The notes: generated by a model not told the origin, from the sequence alone. Positions 1-7,424 are shown, counted from the stretch's first letter. The stretch: 12,552 nt of DNA from CAZJBH01 sp964544485 (GCA_964544485.1 CAZJBH010000016.1:1-12552); one strand, 5' to 3'. Program-made: numbers and translations.

Positions 1-52
1 GATTTTCTTTGTTTTCCAAAGTTTCTTGTTTTGGCAAAGATTCAGATTTCAT
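1..52 (-). CDS. N-terminal fragment of an unknown protein, cut by the window edge
   Basis: An ATG on the minus strand at 52-50 opens a frame with no stop that runs off the left edge. The 17 visible residues are hydrophilic and rich in Lys and Glu, beginning MKSESLPKQE. It lies 26 bases downstream of the tRNA-Val gene on the same strand, so it could be read from the tRNA promoter or from an AT-rich promoter of its own. No Shine-Dalgarno sequence is visible, as for most genes here. Seventeen codons are too few to identify a family, and the frame could be chance. Confidence 0.4.
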   Translation of the reverse strand, partial: MKSESLPKQETLENKEN

Positions 53-78
53 AAAAATTTATGATTAAATTAATAGAG

Positions 79-152
79 TGGGCGTATCCCGACTCGAACG
101 GGAGACCTCATCGATGTCAACGATGCGCTCTAACCAACTGAGCTATACGCCC
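79..152 (-). tRNA. tRNA-Val(GAC)
   Basis: The complete cloverleaf folds on the minus strand. The acceptor stem GGGCGTA/TACGCCC pairs perfectly, as do the D stem GCTC/GAGC, the anticodon stem CATCG/CGATG and the T stem TCCCG/CGGGA with T loop TTCGAGT. The seven-base anticodon loop is TTGACAT, giving anticodon GAC, which reads GUC and GUU valine codons. The discriminator base is A (complement of 79). CCA is not encoded, so it must be added by the CCA-adding enzyme. It follows tRNA-Ile by 17 bases and is probably cut from the same transcript. Confidence 0.95.
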
Positions 153-169
153 CTGTGGAAATATATATG

Positions 170-241
170 TGGGCGCACCTGGATTCGAACCAGGAACCTT
201 GGCCTTATAAGAGCCCTGCTCCGCCATTGAGCTATGCGCCC
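170..241 (-). tRNA. tRNA-Ile with anticodon UAU (reads AUA)
   Basis: The cloverleaf on the minus strand has acceptor stem GGGCGCA/TGCGCCC, D stem GCTC/GAGC and T stem CCTGG/CCAGG with T loop TTCGAAT. The anticodon loop is CTTATAA, so with the universal U at position 33 the anticodon is UAU. The discriminator is A and CCA is not encoded. The anticodon stem is imperfect: G27 faces A43 and U31 wobbles with G39. The loop equals that of E. coli tRNA-Ile2 (CTCATAA) except for U instead of C at position 34. Most bacteria read AUA with a CAU tRNA modified to lysidine by TilS, so a plain UAU anticodon is unusual. A stop-suppressor reading would put C at position 33 and is unlikely. Confidence 0.9.
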
Positions 242-249
242 ATATTTAT

Positions 250-278
250 ATTCTACTTATTTCTCTCTTTTTGGTCAA
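250..278 (-). promoter_or_regulatory. Promoter of the tRNA-Ile/tRNA-Val operon
   Basis: On the minus strand a -35 box TTGACC (278-273) is followed by exactly 17 bases and the -10 box TAGAAT (255-250). The expected start point, about seven bases further on, is near 243, only about two bases before the tRNA-Ile 5' end at 241. Such a short leader would leave RNase P little or nothing to remove. The promoter begins directly after the U-tract of the ftsH terminator. Confidence 0.8.
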
Positions 279-282
279 TCTT

Positions 283-321
283 TTGAATAAAAAAATGCTT
301 AATTTTTAAAACTAAGCATTT
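283..321 (-). terminator. Rho-independent terminator after ftsH
   Basis: On the minus strand a nine-base-pair perfect stem, AAATGCTTA (321-313) with TAAGCATTT (301-293), encloses an 11-base loop and runs into a tract of seven T before ATTC. It lies about 25 bases after the ftsH stop codon. The stem is AT-rich, but the geometry is that of an intrinsic terminator. It separates ftsH from the tRNA promoter immediately downstream. Confidence 0.8.
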
Positions 322-345
322 CTTGTATCTTTAATAAAATTAAGA

Positions 346-2169
346 TTAGATTTTCTTTTTCATCAACTTTTCAAATTCTTTCCGTTCAATAGTTTCTTTT
401 TTAAGTAATTGCTTAGCAATTAATTCCAATCGATCTTTATTCTCCGTAACTATTTTCTTAGCCGCTTTAAAAGCCTGTTCAGTTAAACGAGTGATTTCTT
501 TATCAATTTGAGCAGCTACTTCTTCGCTATAATCTCTTTCTGAACTGATTTCTCTGCCTAGAAACACAGCTTCGTCTTTACTGCCAAAGGTGCGCGGTCC
601 TAGTTTTTCGCTCATTCCATATTGAGTAATTAATTGTTTAGCTAATTGAGTCGCTTTTTTAAGATCACTTGAAGCTCCGGTGGTTAATTCATTAAAGATT
701 ACTTTTTCAGTTACATATCCGCCTAATAAGGTGGCTAATTCATCAATATATTCTGATTTGGTATGGAAATGCTTGTCTTCAGTAGGAAGCTTTAGAGTAT
801 AGCCAGCAGCTGATCCGCGGGAAATGATTGAGACTTTTTGAATTGGATCGCTGTGTTTTGACAAAGCAGCTACTAAAGCATGGCCAGCTTCATGATAAGC
901 AGCGATTTCTTTTTCTTTTTTAGATAAAACGTGGCTTGTTCTTTCTGGACCTAACAAAACCTTTTCAATACATTCGCGCAATTCATCTTGGCTAATTTGT
1001 TTTTTATTCCTCCGCGCGGTTAAAATAGCAGCTTCATTAACCAGATTAGCCAAATCAGCCCCGGAAAATCCAGGAGTTCTTTCAGCAATTTCTCTAAGAT
1101 TGACACTAGTAGTTAATGGTTTGTTTTTTGAATGGATAGCCAGAATTTGTTTTCGGCTTTTAAGGTCAGGTAAGTCTAAGGTAACTCTTCGATCAAATCT
1201 GCCTGGCCTGAGCAAAGCTGGATCTAAAACATCTGGCCGGTTAGTCGCGCTGATCAGAATAATTCCGGTATTTGGATCAAATCCATCCATTTCTACCAGG
1301 ATTTGATTAAGAGTTTGTTCGCGTTCATCATGTCCGCCGCCTAACCCGGCTCCGCGCTGTCGGCCAATCGCATCAAGCTCGTCAATAAAGATTAAAGCTG
1401 GCGCGTTCTTTTTAGCAGTTTGAAAAAGATCGCGTACTCTCGAACTTCCGACACCGACAAACATCTCAACAAATTCTGATCCAGAAACTGAAAAGAAAGG
1501 CACGCTCGCTTCGCTGGCAACTGCCCGGGCTAAAAGAGTTTTTCCGGTTCCTGGGGGACCGACTAATAAGACGCCTTTAGGAATTTTAGCTCCTAGATTA
1601 ATAAATTTTTTAGGATTTTTTAAAAAATCAACAATTTCAGAAAGTTCTTGTTTGGCTTCTTTGAGATTAGCTACGTCCTTAAAGGTAACTCGGTTTTTTT
1701 TATCTTTAGGATCAATTAATCTAGCTTTGGAGCGGCCAAAAGTAAAAGCTTTCATTTGGCCTCGCTGAGCGCCGCGGAACATAAACCAAAGGAAAAATCC
1801 AATAATTAATAAAGGAAGTAAAAATGGGAGAATATTTCTAAGGAAAAATACGCCTCCGCTTTCTCCTTTAATTTCTAGATTAACTTGTTTAAGCTGTTCA
1901 GTATTAACATCGAAATTTTTTAATGATTCGGTTAAAGAAGATTCAGTTTCTTTGGTTGCTTCTTGCTTGGCTCCGTCTTTAAGTTGAATTGTTAGTTTTT
2001 CTCCTTGGACGCTGATTTTTTCAACTTTGCCTTGATTGATTTCAGCAGCTAATTGATTTAAATTGATTTGTTCAGCTTCTTGTTCTTGGTTGTTTAATAA
2101 AGCAAAAAATCCTGCGATAGTCAGGAATACTAAAAAAGCGATTAAAATATTTTTAAATAAATATTTCAT
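346..2169 (-). CDS. ftsH: ATP-dependent zinc metalloprotease FtsH
   Basis: FtsH is a membrane-anchored AAA+ protease that pulls out and degrades misfolded membrane proteins and some short-lived cytoplasmic regulators. The 607-residue protein is of usual length. It has a first membrane helix (about 8-25), a small extracytoplasmic domain, a second helix (about 113-131), then the AAA module: Walker A GPPGTGKT (204-211), pore motif FVG (237-239), Walker B FIDE (261-264), and the second region of homology (307-327) with arginine fingers R321 and R324. The zinc site HEAGH (426-430) carries the catalytic glutamate E427, and D502 in SSDLKKAT is the expected third zinc ligand. All key residues are present, so it should be active. 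It starts 3 bases after the stop of the S1 gene, has no Shine-Dalgarno sequence and is probably translated by coupling. A terminator follows. Confidence 0.97.
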   Translation of the reverse strand: MKYLFKNILIAFLVFLTIAGFFALLNNQEQEAEQINLNQLAAEINQGKVEKISVQGEKLTIQLKDGAKQEATKETESSLTESLKNFDVNTEQLKQVNLEIKGESGGVFFLRNILPFLLPLLIIGFFLWFMFRGAQRGQMKAFTFGRSKARLIDPKDKKNRVTFKDVANLKEAKQELSEIVDFLKNPKKFINLGAKIPKGVLLVGPPGTGKTLLARAVASEASVPFFSVSGSEFVEMFVGVGSSRVRDLFQTAKKNAPALIFIDELDAIGRQRGAGLGGGHDEREQTLNQILVEMDGFDPNTGIILISATNRPDVLDPALLRPGRFDRRVTLDLPDLKSRKQILAIHSKNKPLTTSVNLREIAERTPGFSGADLANLVNEAAILTARRNKKQISQDELRECIEKVLLGPERTSHVLSKKEKEIAAYHEAGHALVAALSKHSDPIQKVSIISRGSAAGYTLKLPTEDKHFHTKSEYIDELATLLGGYVTEKVIFNELTTGASSDLKKATQLAKQLITQYGMSEKLGPRTFGSKDEAVFLGREISSERDYSEEVAAQIDKEITRLTEQAFKAAKKIVTENKDRLELIAKQLLKKETIERKEFEKLMKKKI

Positions 2170-2172
2170 AAT

Positions 2173-3252
2173 TTATTTTTTCAAGTTCAAGGTCATTTTA
2201 TGGTACTGAGGAGAAAAGGTGTGAATTTCAAAGTTATAGGTTTTGTTTATTTCTAAATCTTTTTCAGAATTGCTAAATTCAGCATTATGGACTAAACCGT
2301 GAATTCCCGGTTCAATTTCAACAAAAGCGCCATTAGAATTTATTTTCACTACTTTGCCTTCTATCATTTGCCCGCTTTGATATTTATCTCCGATTGCTTC
2401 CCAAGGATCTTTTTTAAGCGCTCGCAAAGATAAAGAAACTTGATTATTGGAAATATCAATAATTTGTGCTTTGACTTGATCGTTTTCTTTAAGAATTTGT
2501 TTAGGGTGATCAATAATTTGCCAATCTAATTCTGAAATATGCGCTAAACCTTCTAAATCTTGATCAAATTTAATAAAGGCGCCAAAATCAGCTAAAGCGG
2601 TTACTGTGCCTTCAACTATATCGCCGCTATTGTATTGTTTGAGATTCTCAGTAATTTCTCCTTTTTTAACCGCTTTTTCAGAAACAACCAATTTATCTTG
2701 TTTTTTATCTAAGCTTAAAATTTTTACTTCTATTTCTTGGCCGATAAATTGATTAAGATGGTTTAAAATTTTGTTTTTATCGCCTCCCTCAACTCGAGGA
2801 TAATTTTGTGGAGAAAGTTGGGAAACTGGCAAAAATCCAATGATTCCGTAAAGTCTAATTACTAAGCCGCCGCGATTAGCTTCTATAACTTTAACAGTAA
2901 CTGTTTGGTCTTCATCTTTGGCTTGTTTTAAATCAGTCCAGGCTTGTTCTAGATTAGCTTCTTTTAAGGAAAGTTCTATATGTCCTTCATCATTTTCTAA
3001 ATCTACTACTAAAGCAGTTATTTTATCTCCTTGTTTTAGCCCCTTAACCATATCTCGATTTTCTCTTAATTCTCCGCCATAAATTATCCCGGTTCCTAAA
3101 GGACCGAGATCAAGAATCATTTCATGCTTGCTAATTTTTAAAATGGTTCCTTGAATTAACTCTCCTGTTTGCGGAAATTCAGGAGATTCATTATTTTCAT
3201 TCAGCAATTCTTTCATTGCTTTTAATTTTGGTTTTTCTTTTTTTATTGCCAT
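2173..3252 (-). CDS. rpsA: Ribosomal protein S1-like protein with four S1 RNA-binding domains
   Basis: The protein has four S1 (OB-fold) RNA-binding repeats, at about 30-96, 115-193, 210-277 and 294-357 of 359 residues. The third is the most canonical (GDIVEGTVTAL, DFGAFIKF, GLAHISEL). Four repeats are typical of the shorter S1 proteins outside Proteobacteria, where E. coli S1 has six. S1 binds mRNA, often AU-rich leaders, and helps the 30S subunit start on messages with weak or no Shine-Dalgarno sequence, which fits this window. The first 25 residues are Lys/Glu rich. A TTG at 3288 would add 12 residues, but it lies inside the -35 box, so ATG 3252 is chosen. With the -10 box ending 7 bases before that ATG, the mRNA is probably leaderless. 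ftsH follows in the same operon. Assignment as true RpsA rather than another S1-domain protein is likely, not certain. Confidence 0.85.
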   Translation of the reverse strand: MAIKKEKPKLKAMKELLNENNESPEFPQTGELIQGTILKISKHEMILDLGPLGTGIIYGGELRENRDMVKGLKQGDKITALVVDLENDEGHIELSLKEANLEQAWTDLKQAKDEDQTVTVKVIEANRGGLVIRLYGIIGFLPVSQLSPQNYPRVEGGDKNKILNHLNQFIGQEIEVKILSLDKKQDKLVVSEKAVKKGEITENLKQYNSGDIVEGTVTALADFGAFIKFDQDLEGLAHISELDWQIIDHPKQILKENDQVKAQIIDISNNQVSLSLRALKKDPWEAIGDKYQSGQMIEGKVVKINSNGAFVEIEPGIHGLVHNAEFSNSEKDLEINKTYNFEIHTFSPQYHKMTLNLKK

Positions 3253-3259
3253 AGAAAAC

Positions 3260-3288
3260 AGTATAACCAAAGATTTTATTCTTGGCAA
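3260..3288 (-). promoter_or_regulatory. Promoter of the S1-ftsH operon (probably leaderless)
   Basis: On the minus strand the -35 box is TTGCCA (3288-3283), the spacer is 17 bases and the -10 box is TATACT (3265-3260). The expected transcription start falls at about 3253-3252, on or beside the A of the S1 ATG. The -35 box uses the same base pairs as the -35 box of the divergent plus-strand promoter, so two polymerases could not occupy both at once. Confidence 0.75.
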
Positions 3289-3310
3289 GAGCTATTGAAT
3301 GTGATAAGAT
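3282..3310 (+). promoter_or_regulatory. Promoter of the MBL-gyrA-pilin operon
   Basis: The plus strand has -35 TTGGCA (3282-3287), a 17-base spacer and -10 TAAGAT (3305-3310). A TG at 3302-3303, one base before the -10, makes it an extended -10 promoter. The start point would be near 3317, giving a leader of about 30 bases before the ATG at 3347. An AGGAG at 3313-3317 is too far from that ATG to act as its ribosome binding site. No other strong promoter was seen in the following run of close-packed genes, so this one may drive all eight. Confidence 0.7.
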
Positions 3311-3346
3311 ATAGGAGACTAATAAATAATTTAGAGATATTAGATT

Positions 3347-3991
3347 ATGAATATTAAATGGTATGGACATTCATGTTTTAAATTAGAGAATCAAGGCGGG
3401 CATTTAACTTTAATGATTGATCCTTTTGATAAAAAAATAGGTTTAATTCCGCCGCGCGGAAATGCAAATATTCTTTTAGTGACTCATGATCATTATGATC
3501 ATAATAATGTTCAAGCGATTTCAGGCGATCCCTTTATTATCAATACTCCGGGAGAATATGAAGTTAGCGGAGTCAGAATAAACGGAGTTTTGAGCTATCA
3601 TGATAATAACCAGGGCAAGGATAAGGGAGAGAATACGATTTATTTAATTGAACTTGATGGAATTAGAGTTTGCCATTTAGGAGATTTAGGGCAAGAGCGA
3701 TTAAGCAATACTCAATTAGAAGCTTTAGGCATGGTTGATGTTTTAATGATTCCGGTTGGCGGCAATTTTACTTTAAACGGAAAACAAGCGGCTAAGATTG
3801 TTGAACAGCTAGAGCCAAAGATAATAATTCCAATGCATTACAAAATTCCCAAGTTATCTATTCAGCTTGATTCAGCTGATGATTTTTTAAAGCGAATGGG
3901 AGGAAACGGACAAAAACCAATTGATAAGTTAAATTTAAAAGCAAAGGATTTGACTGAAAAAGTTATGGAAGTTATCTTAATGAAACCATAA
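3347..3991 (+). CDS. UlaG-like MBL-fold metal-dependent hydrolase
   Basis: This is a 214-residue metallo-beta-lactamase-fold protein. The metal-binding signature HDHYDH lies at 47-52 (H47, H49, D51, H52), with further candidate ligands H85, H110, D113 (HLGD) and H164 (PMHY). The opening MNIKWYGHSCF and DPF at 25-27 are typical of the UlaG/YtnP-like branch (COG2220), which includes the lactonase UlaG and many uncharacterised hydrolases. It has no signal peptide and should be cytoplasmic. The substrate cannot be told from sequence. It is the first gene of the plus-strand operon; the next gene begins 2 bases after its stop. There is no Shine-Dalgarno sequence. Confidence 0.9.
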   Translation: MNIKWYGHSCFKLENQGGHLTLMIDPFDKKIGLIPPRGNANILLVTHDHYDHNNVQAISGDPFIINTPGEYEVSGVRINGVLSYHDNNQGKDKGENTIYLIELDGIRVCHLGDLGQERLSNTQLEALGMVDVLMIPVGGNFTLNGKQAAKIVEQLEPKIIIPMHYKIPKLSIQLDSADDFLKRMGGNGQKPIDKLNLKAKDLTEKVMEVILMKP

Positions 3992-3993
3992 TC

Positions 3994-4374
3994 ATGTCTT
4001 TTTTTGATTTTTTGGAAAAAATTAGGAATAAACCAAGACATATTCGAACCCAAATTATGTGGGGATGCGTAGTTATTTCTATGTTATTAGTAGTTGGTTT
4101 TTGGAGTCTTTCTTTTAAGGCTTCAATTAATAATTTAACTAATGAATCAATTCCAGAGAAAGAAATAACTGATTCTTTTCAAAGAATAAAAGAAAATACT
4201 CCTACTTTGCTTGGTTCAATTAAGTCAAGCTTTAGCGCTTTTTGGAAAGATTTAAAAGAAAAAGACAATCAAGTAGATCAACTTGATCAAGAATGGGAAG
4301 AGTTAAAGAATACTCAAACAATTCAAGAAGAAGAAAAAAATTATCAGTTGAATAGATTGCCTTCTCGGCCTTAA
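3994..4374 (+). CDS. Small single-pass membrane protein of unknown function
   Basis: I do not recognise this 126-residue protein. A basic amphipathic N-terminus (1-20) is followed by one membrane helix (about 21-41) and a charged, Glu/Gln/Lys-rich C-terminal part. Residues about 85-118 look like a short coiled coil. The positive residues before the helix suggest that the N-terminus is inside and the C-terminal part outside, but no cleavage site is evident. It sits 2 bases after the MBL gene and 4 bases before gyrA, so it is translated with them. Similar small anchored proteins of unknown role are common in Patescibacteria operons. Whether it has any link to gyrase is unknown. Confidence 0.75.
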   Translation: MSFFDFLEKIRNKPRHIRTQIMWGCVVISMLLVVGFWSLSFKASINNLTNESIPEKEITDSFQRIKENTPTLLGSIKSSFSAFWKDLKEKDNQVDQLDQEWEELKNTQTIQEEEKNYQLNRLPSRP

Positions 4375-4378
4375 TTTT

Positions 4379-6868
4379 ATGACAAAACAAAAAACAAATA
4401 CTCAATCTCAAACTAAAGAATCAGTGACTGATAAAAAAGAAATTGGATATATTAGGAAATATCCAATTACCAGAGAGATGAAAGAATCGTATTTAGATTA
4501 TGCTATGAGCGTAATAATTTCTCGTGCCTTGCCTGATGTGCGGGATGGATTAAAACCGGTTCATCGAAGAATTCTTTATTCAATGCATCGAATGGGTTTG
4601 AATAATTCAGCTAGGTTCAGGAAATCAGCTGCTATTACCGGAGAGTGCCTCGGGAAATATCATCCGCATGGGGATATGGCGGTTTATGACGCTATGGTTA
4701 GATTAGCTCAAGATTTTTCCATGCGTTATCCCTTGGTTCAAGGCCAAGGAAATTTTGGCAGCATCGATGGAGATAATCCAGCTGCTGCTAGATACACAGA
4801 AGCAAAAATGGCTAAAATTACTGAAGAGATGTTGCTTGATATTGATAAAGAAACAATTGCTTGGATGGATAATTATGATGGAACGAAAAAAGAGCCAACT
4901 GTTTTGCCGGCTAAACTTCCACAATTACTATTAAATGGAGTCATGGGTATTGCAGTAGGTATGGCAACCAATATTCCGCCTCATAATTTAGGCGAGCTTA
5001 TAGACGCGATTACTTATTTGATTGATCATCCCAAAGCTACGGTTAAAGATTTATTTAAATTTGTTAAAGGGCCTGATTTTCCAACCGGCGGTGAAATTTA
5101 TGATAGAAAAGAGATGATTAAGGCCTATAGCATTGGCAAAGGCGGGATTGTTAATCGGGGAAAAGCAGAGATTATTGAAACAAAAAAAGGTAAATTTCAA
5201 ATCATTATTTCAGAAATTCCTTATGCGGTGAATAAATCAACTTTGATTGAAAGAATGGCTGGTTTAGTTAAAGATAAGAAAATTCAAGGAATTAAAGATA
5301 TCCGCGATGAATCTGATCGAGATGGAATTAGAGTAGTCATTGAATTAAAAAATGAAGCCTATCCTAAGAAAATTATTAATCAGTTATACAAACAGACTGA
5401 TCTGCAAAAAACTTTTCATATGAATTTATTGGCTTTGGTGAATGGAATTCAACCGCAGGTTTTATCTTTAGCCGGAATTTTAGAAGAATACATTAAACAT
5501 CGCCGAGAAGTAGTTACTAAAAGAGTAAAGCATGATTTAAAACAAGCCAAAGAAAAAGCGCATATTTTAGAAGGATTAGTTAAGGCGCTGGATCATATTG
5601 ACGAAGTTATTGAGACAATTAAAAAATCTCCTACTAAAGAAAAAGCGCATGCTAGTTTAATGAAAAAATTTAAGCTTTCTGATCGTCAGGCAACTGCGAT
5701 TTTAGAAATGAAATTACAAGCTTTAGCTGGCTTAGAACAGAAAAAAGTCAAAGATGAATTAAAAAAATTAAAAGAATTAATCAAGCAATTACAGGAATTA
5801 CTTAAGAGTCCGAAAAAGATTTTAGGAGTAGTCAAAAAAGAATTGCGTGAATTAAAGACTAAATACGCGGATGAAAGGAAAACCAGAGTCTATGTTGGGC
5901 CAGTTGATAAATTTAATGAGGAAGAATTAGTTCCAGAAGAAGAATGTATTGTTATTTTAACTCAAGGCGGATATATTAAGCGGGTTAATCCTAAAAATTA
6001 CAAGGCGCAGAAAAGAGGAGGCAAGGGAATTGTTGGAATTAAGCCGCGCGAAGAAGATGCAGTCAATCACTTTTTGTCAGCTTCAACCCGTGATAATATT
6101 TTGTTTTTTACTGATCAGGGACGGGTTTTCCAAGCTAAGGCTTATGAAATTCCAGAAGCTTCCCGGGTTGCCCGCGGACAAGCAATTGTTAATATTTTAC
6201 AGCTTGGGCCTAAAGAATATATTACTGCGGTCTTAAATATTAGTAAGGATGTGGATATCCAATATTTAACCATGGCGACTGAAAATGGTATAATCAAAAG
6301 AGTAAAAATTGATGATTTTAAGAATGTTCGAAGAAACGGTTTGATTGCTATGAAGCTTAAAAAAGACGATAAATTAAAATGGGCTGATACTTCTACTGGC
6401 AAGGATGAATTAATGCTGATAACTAAGAAAGGCCAAAGCATTCGATTCAAAGAATCAGATATTCGTCCAATGAGCCGGTCTGCTGCCGGAGTCAGAGGAA
6501 TTCATCTAAGAGATGATGATAATCTTGTTCGAATGGATGTAATTGATTATCGCTATCTAAAAAAAGATTTAGCTTTGTTAATCATTACTGAAAATGGATA
6601 TGGAAAAAGAACTAAGCTGGAGAGTTACAAAATACAAAAAAGAGGTGGTTATGGGATTAAAACTGCTAAGCTTAATCAGCGAACCGGAGATATCTCAGTT
6701 AGCAAGATAATTGGCAATACGCAGCAGGATTTAATCGTTATTTCCCAAAAAGGGCAAGTTATTAAGACCGCTTTAAAGGATATTTCTCTTTTAAGCAGAG
6801 CTACTCAAGGAGTTCGCATTATGAGCTTGGCCAAAGAAGATAAAGTTGCTTCTGCAGCTTGTATTTAA
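4379..6868 (+). CDS. gyrA: DNA gyrase subunit A (type IIA topoisomerase)
   Basis: GyrA forms, with GyrB, the enzyme that breaks and reseals double-stranded DNA to introduce negative supercoils. The 829-residue protein has the winged-helix/tower breakage-reunion domain (about 30-500) with catalytic Y139 in AARYTEAKM. Its C-terminal beta-pinwheel (about 505-825) contains the GyrA box QKRGGKG (544-550) and a second similar motif QKRGGYG (753-759). The GyrA box distinguishes it from ParC and implies true supercoiling. In the quinolone region KYHPHGDMAVYD, M100 replaces the serine equivalent to E. coli Ser83, while D104 (E. coli Asp87) is kept. The first 25 residues are an extra hydrophilic extension. 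It starts 4 bases after the preceding stop without a Shine-Dalgarno sequence. gyrB is not in the window. Confidence 0.96.
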   Translation: MTKQKTNTQSQTKESVTDKKEIGYIRKYPITREMKESYLDYAMSVIISRALPDVRDGLKPVHRRILYSMHRMGLNNSARFRKSAAITGECLGKYHPHGDMAVYDAMVRLAQDFSMRYPLVQGQGNFGSIDGDNPAAARYTEAKMAKITEEMLLDIDKETIAWMDNYDGTKKEPTVLPAKLPQLLLNGVMGIAVGMATNIPPHNLGELIDAITYLIDHPKATVKDLFKFVKGPDFPTGGEIYDRKEMIKAYSIGKGGIVNRGKAEIIETKKGKFQIIISEIPYAVNKSTLIERMAGLVKDKKIQGIKDIRDESDRDGIRVVIELKNEAYPKKIINQLYKQTDLQKTFHMNLLALVNGIQPQVLSLAGILEEYIKHRREVVTKRVKHDLKQAKEKAHILEGLVKALDHIDEVIETIKKSPTKEKAHASLMKKFKLSDRQATAILEMKLQALAGLEQKKVKDELKKLKELIKQLQELLKSPKKILGVVKKELRELKTKYADERKTRVYVGPVDKFNEEELVPEEECIVILTQGGYIKRVNPKNYKAQKRGGKGIVGIKPREEDAVNHFLSASTRDNILFFTDQGRVFQAKAYEIPEASRVARGQAIVNILQLGPKEYITAVLNISKDVDIQYLTMATENGIIKRVKIDDFKNVRRNGLIAMKLKKDDKLKWADTSTGKDELMLITKKGQSIRFKESDIRPMSRSAAGVRGIHLRDDDNLVRMDVIDYRYLKKDLALLIITENGYGKRTKLESYKIQKRGGYGIKTAKLNQRTGDISVSKIIGNTQQDLIVISQKGQVIKTALKDISLLSRATQGVRIMSLAKEDKVASAACI

Positions 6869-6881
6869 CATTATTATTATT

Positions 6882-7418
6882 ATGTCTGAAGAACACGGAG
6901 GGTTAATGCTTCCGGAAAAAATATTAGAACAGATAGAAATAAGTGAAGAAGCAATCATCGCTGATTTTGGCTGTGGAGGAGGATATTTTACTATTCCTTT
7001 AGCTAAGGCTGCGGGACAAGGAAAAGTTTATGCCTTAGATGTAATTCGGGATAATTTAGAAGCGGTTAAGAGTAAAGCTGAATTAGCAGAAGTTGGAAAT
7101 ATAGTTACGGTTCATTGCAATTTAGAAACTCTTGGAGGATCTAAAATTGAAGATGGGTCAGTAGATTTAGTTATGATGCGGAATATTCTTTTTCAATCTC
7201 AGAAAAAAGAAGCGATTCTTGAAGAAGCTAAAAGAATTTTAAAGCCAAATGGACAAATAGTTTTGATTGAATGGAGCTCTGGATCAGCTTTAGCGCCTAA
7301 AGAAGGATGGTTATTGAATAAAGACCAAGCCAGCCAATTAATAGATTCTATTGGTTTTACTTTGATTAAGGAATTATCTTTAGATGAACATCATTTTGGT
7401 TCGGTTTATAAAAAATAG
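6882..7418 (+). CDS. Class I SAM-dependent methyltransferase (UbiE/MerAM-like)
   Basis: The 178-residue protein has the Rossmann-type methyltransferase fold. Motif I is DFGCGGGYF (28-36), and the acidic residue that binds the ribose of S-adenosylmethionine is D53 in YALD. Next come a motif resembling post-II (DGSVDLVMMRNILFQ) and a motif III-like stretch, LKPNGQIVLIEW. The closest general type is the UbiE/arsenite methyltransferase group (Methyltransf_11/31). The substrate is unknown, and a ubiquinone role is unlikely in a fermentative CPR cell. The ATG at 6882, 13 bases after the gyrA stop, is chosen over a TTG at 6846 inside gyrA, because the added residues are low-complexity (LLQLVFNIIII) and lack family resemblance. 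Confidence 0.85.
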   Translation: MSEEHGGLMLPEKILEQIEISEEAIIADFGCGGGYFTIPLAKAAGQGKVYALDVIRDNLEAVKSKAELAEVGNIVTVHCNLETLGGSKIEDGSVDLVMMRNILFQSQKKEAILEEAKRILKPNGQIVLIEWSSGSALAPKEGWLLNKDQASQLIDSIGFTLIKELSLDEHHFGSVYKK

Positions 7419-7424
7419 TTTATT

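Noticed and set aside
170..241. Reading the CTTATAA loop as a UUA stop-suppressor anticodon
   Set aside because: It would place C at position 33 and break the seven-base loop; genes here stop normally with TAA.
1100..1306. Open frames opposite or out of frame with ftsH, gyrA, the binding protein, pilin 3 and the SPFH operon (for example 1100-1306, 6142-6450, 8205-8444, 10402-10599, 11750-11983)
   Set aside because: They lie wholly inside genes with strong family evidence, have no recognisable domains, and their compositions mirror the real gene on the other frame.
3253..3288. N-terminal extension of the S1 protein from a TTG at 3288
   Set aside because: The TTG is part of the -35 box, and the 12 added residues (PRIKSLVILFS) have no family resemblance; ATG 3252 fits the promoter.
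6846..6881. Start of the methyltransferase at TTG 6846 inside gyrA
   Set aside because: The extra residues are low-complexity hydrophobic and come from the gyrA 3' end; ATG 6882 follows the stop like the other genes of the operon.
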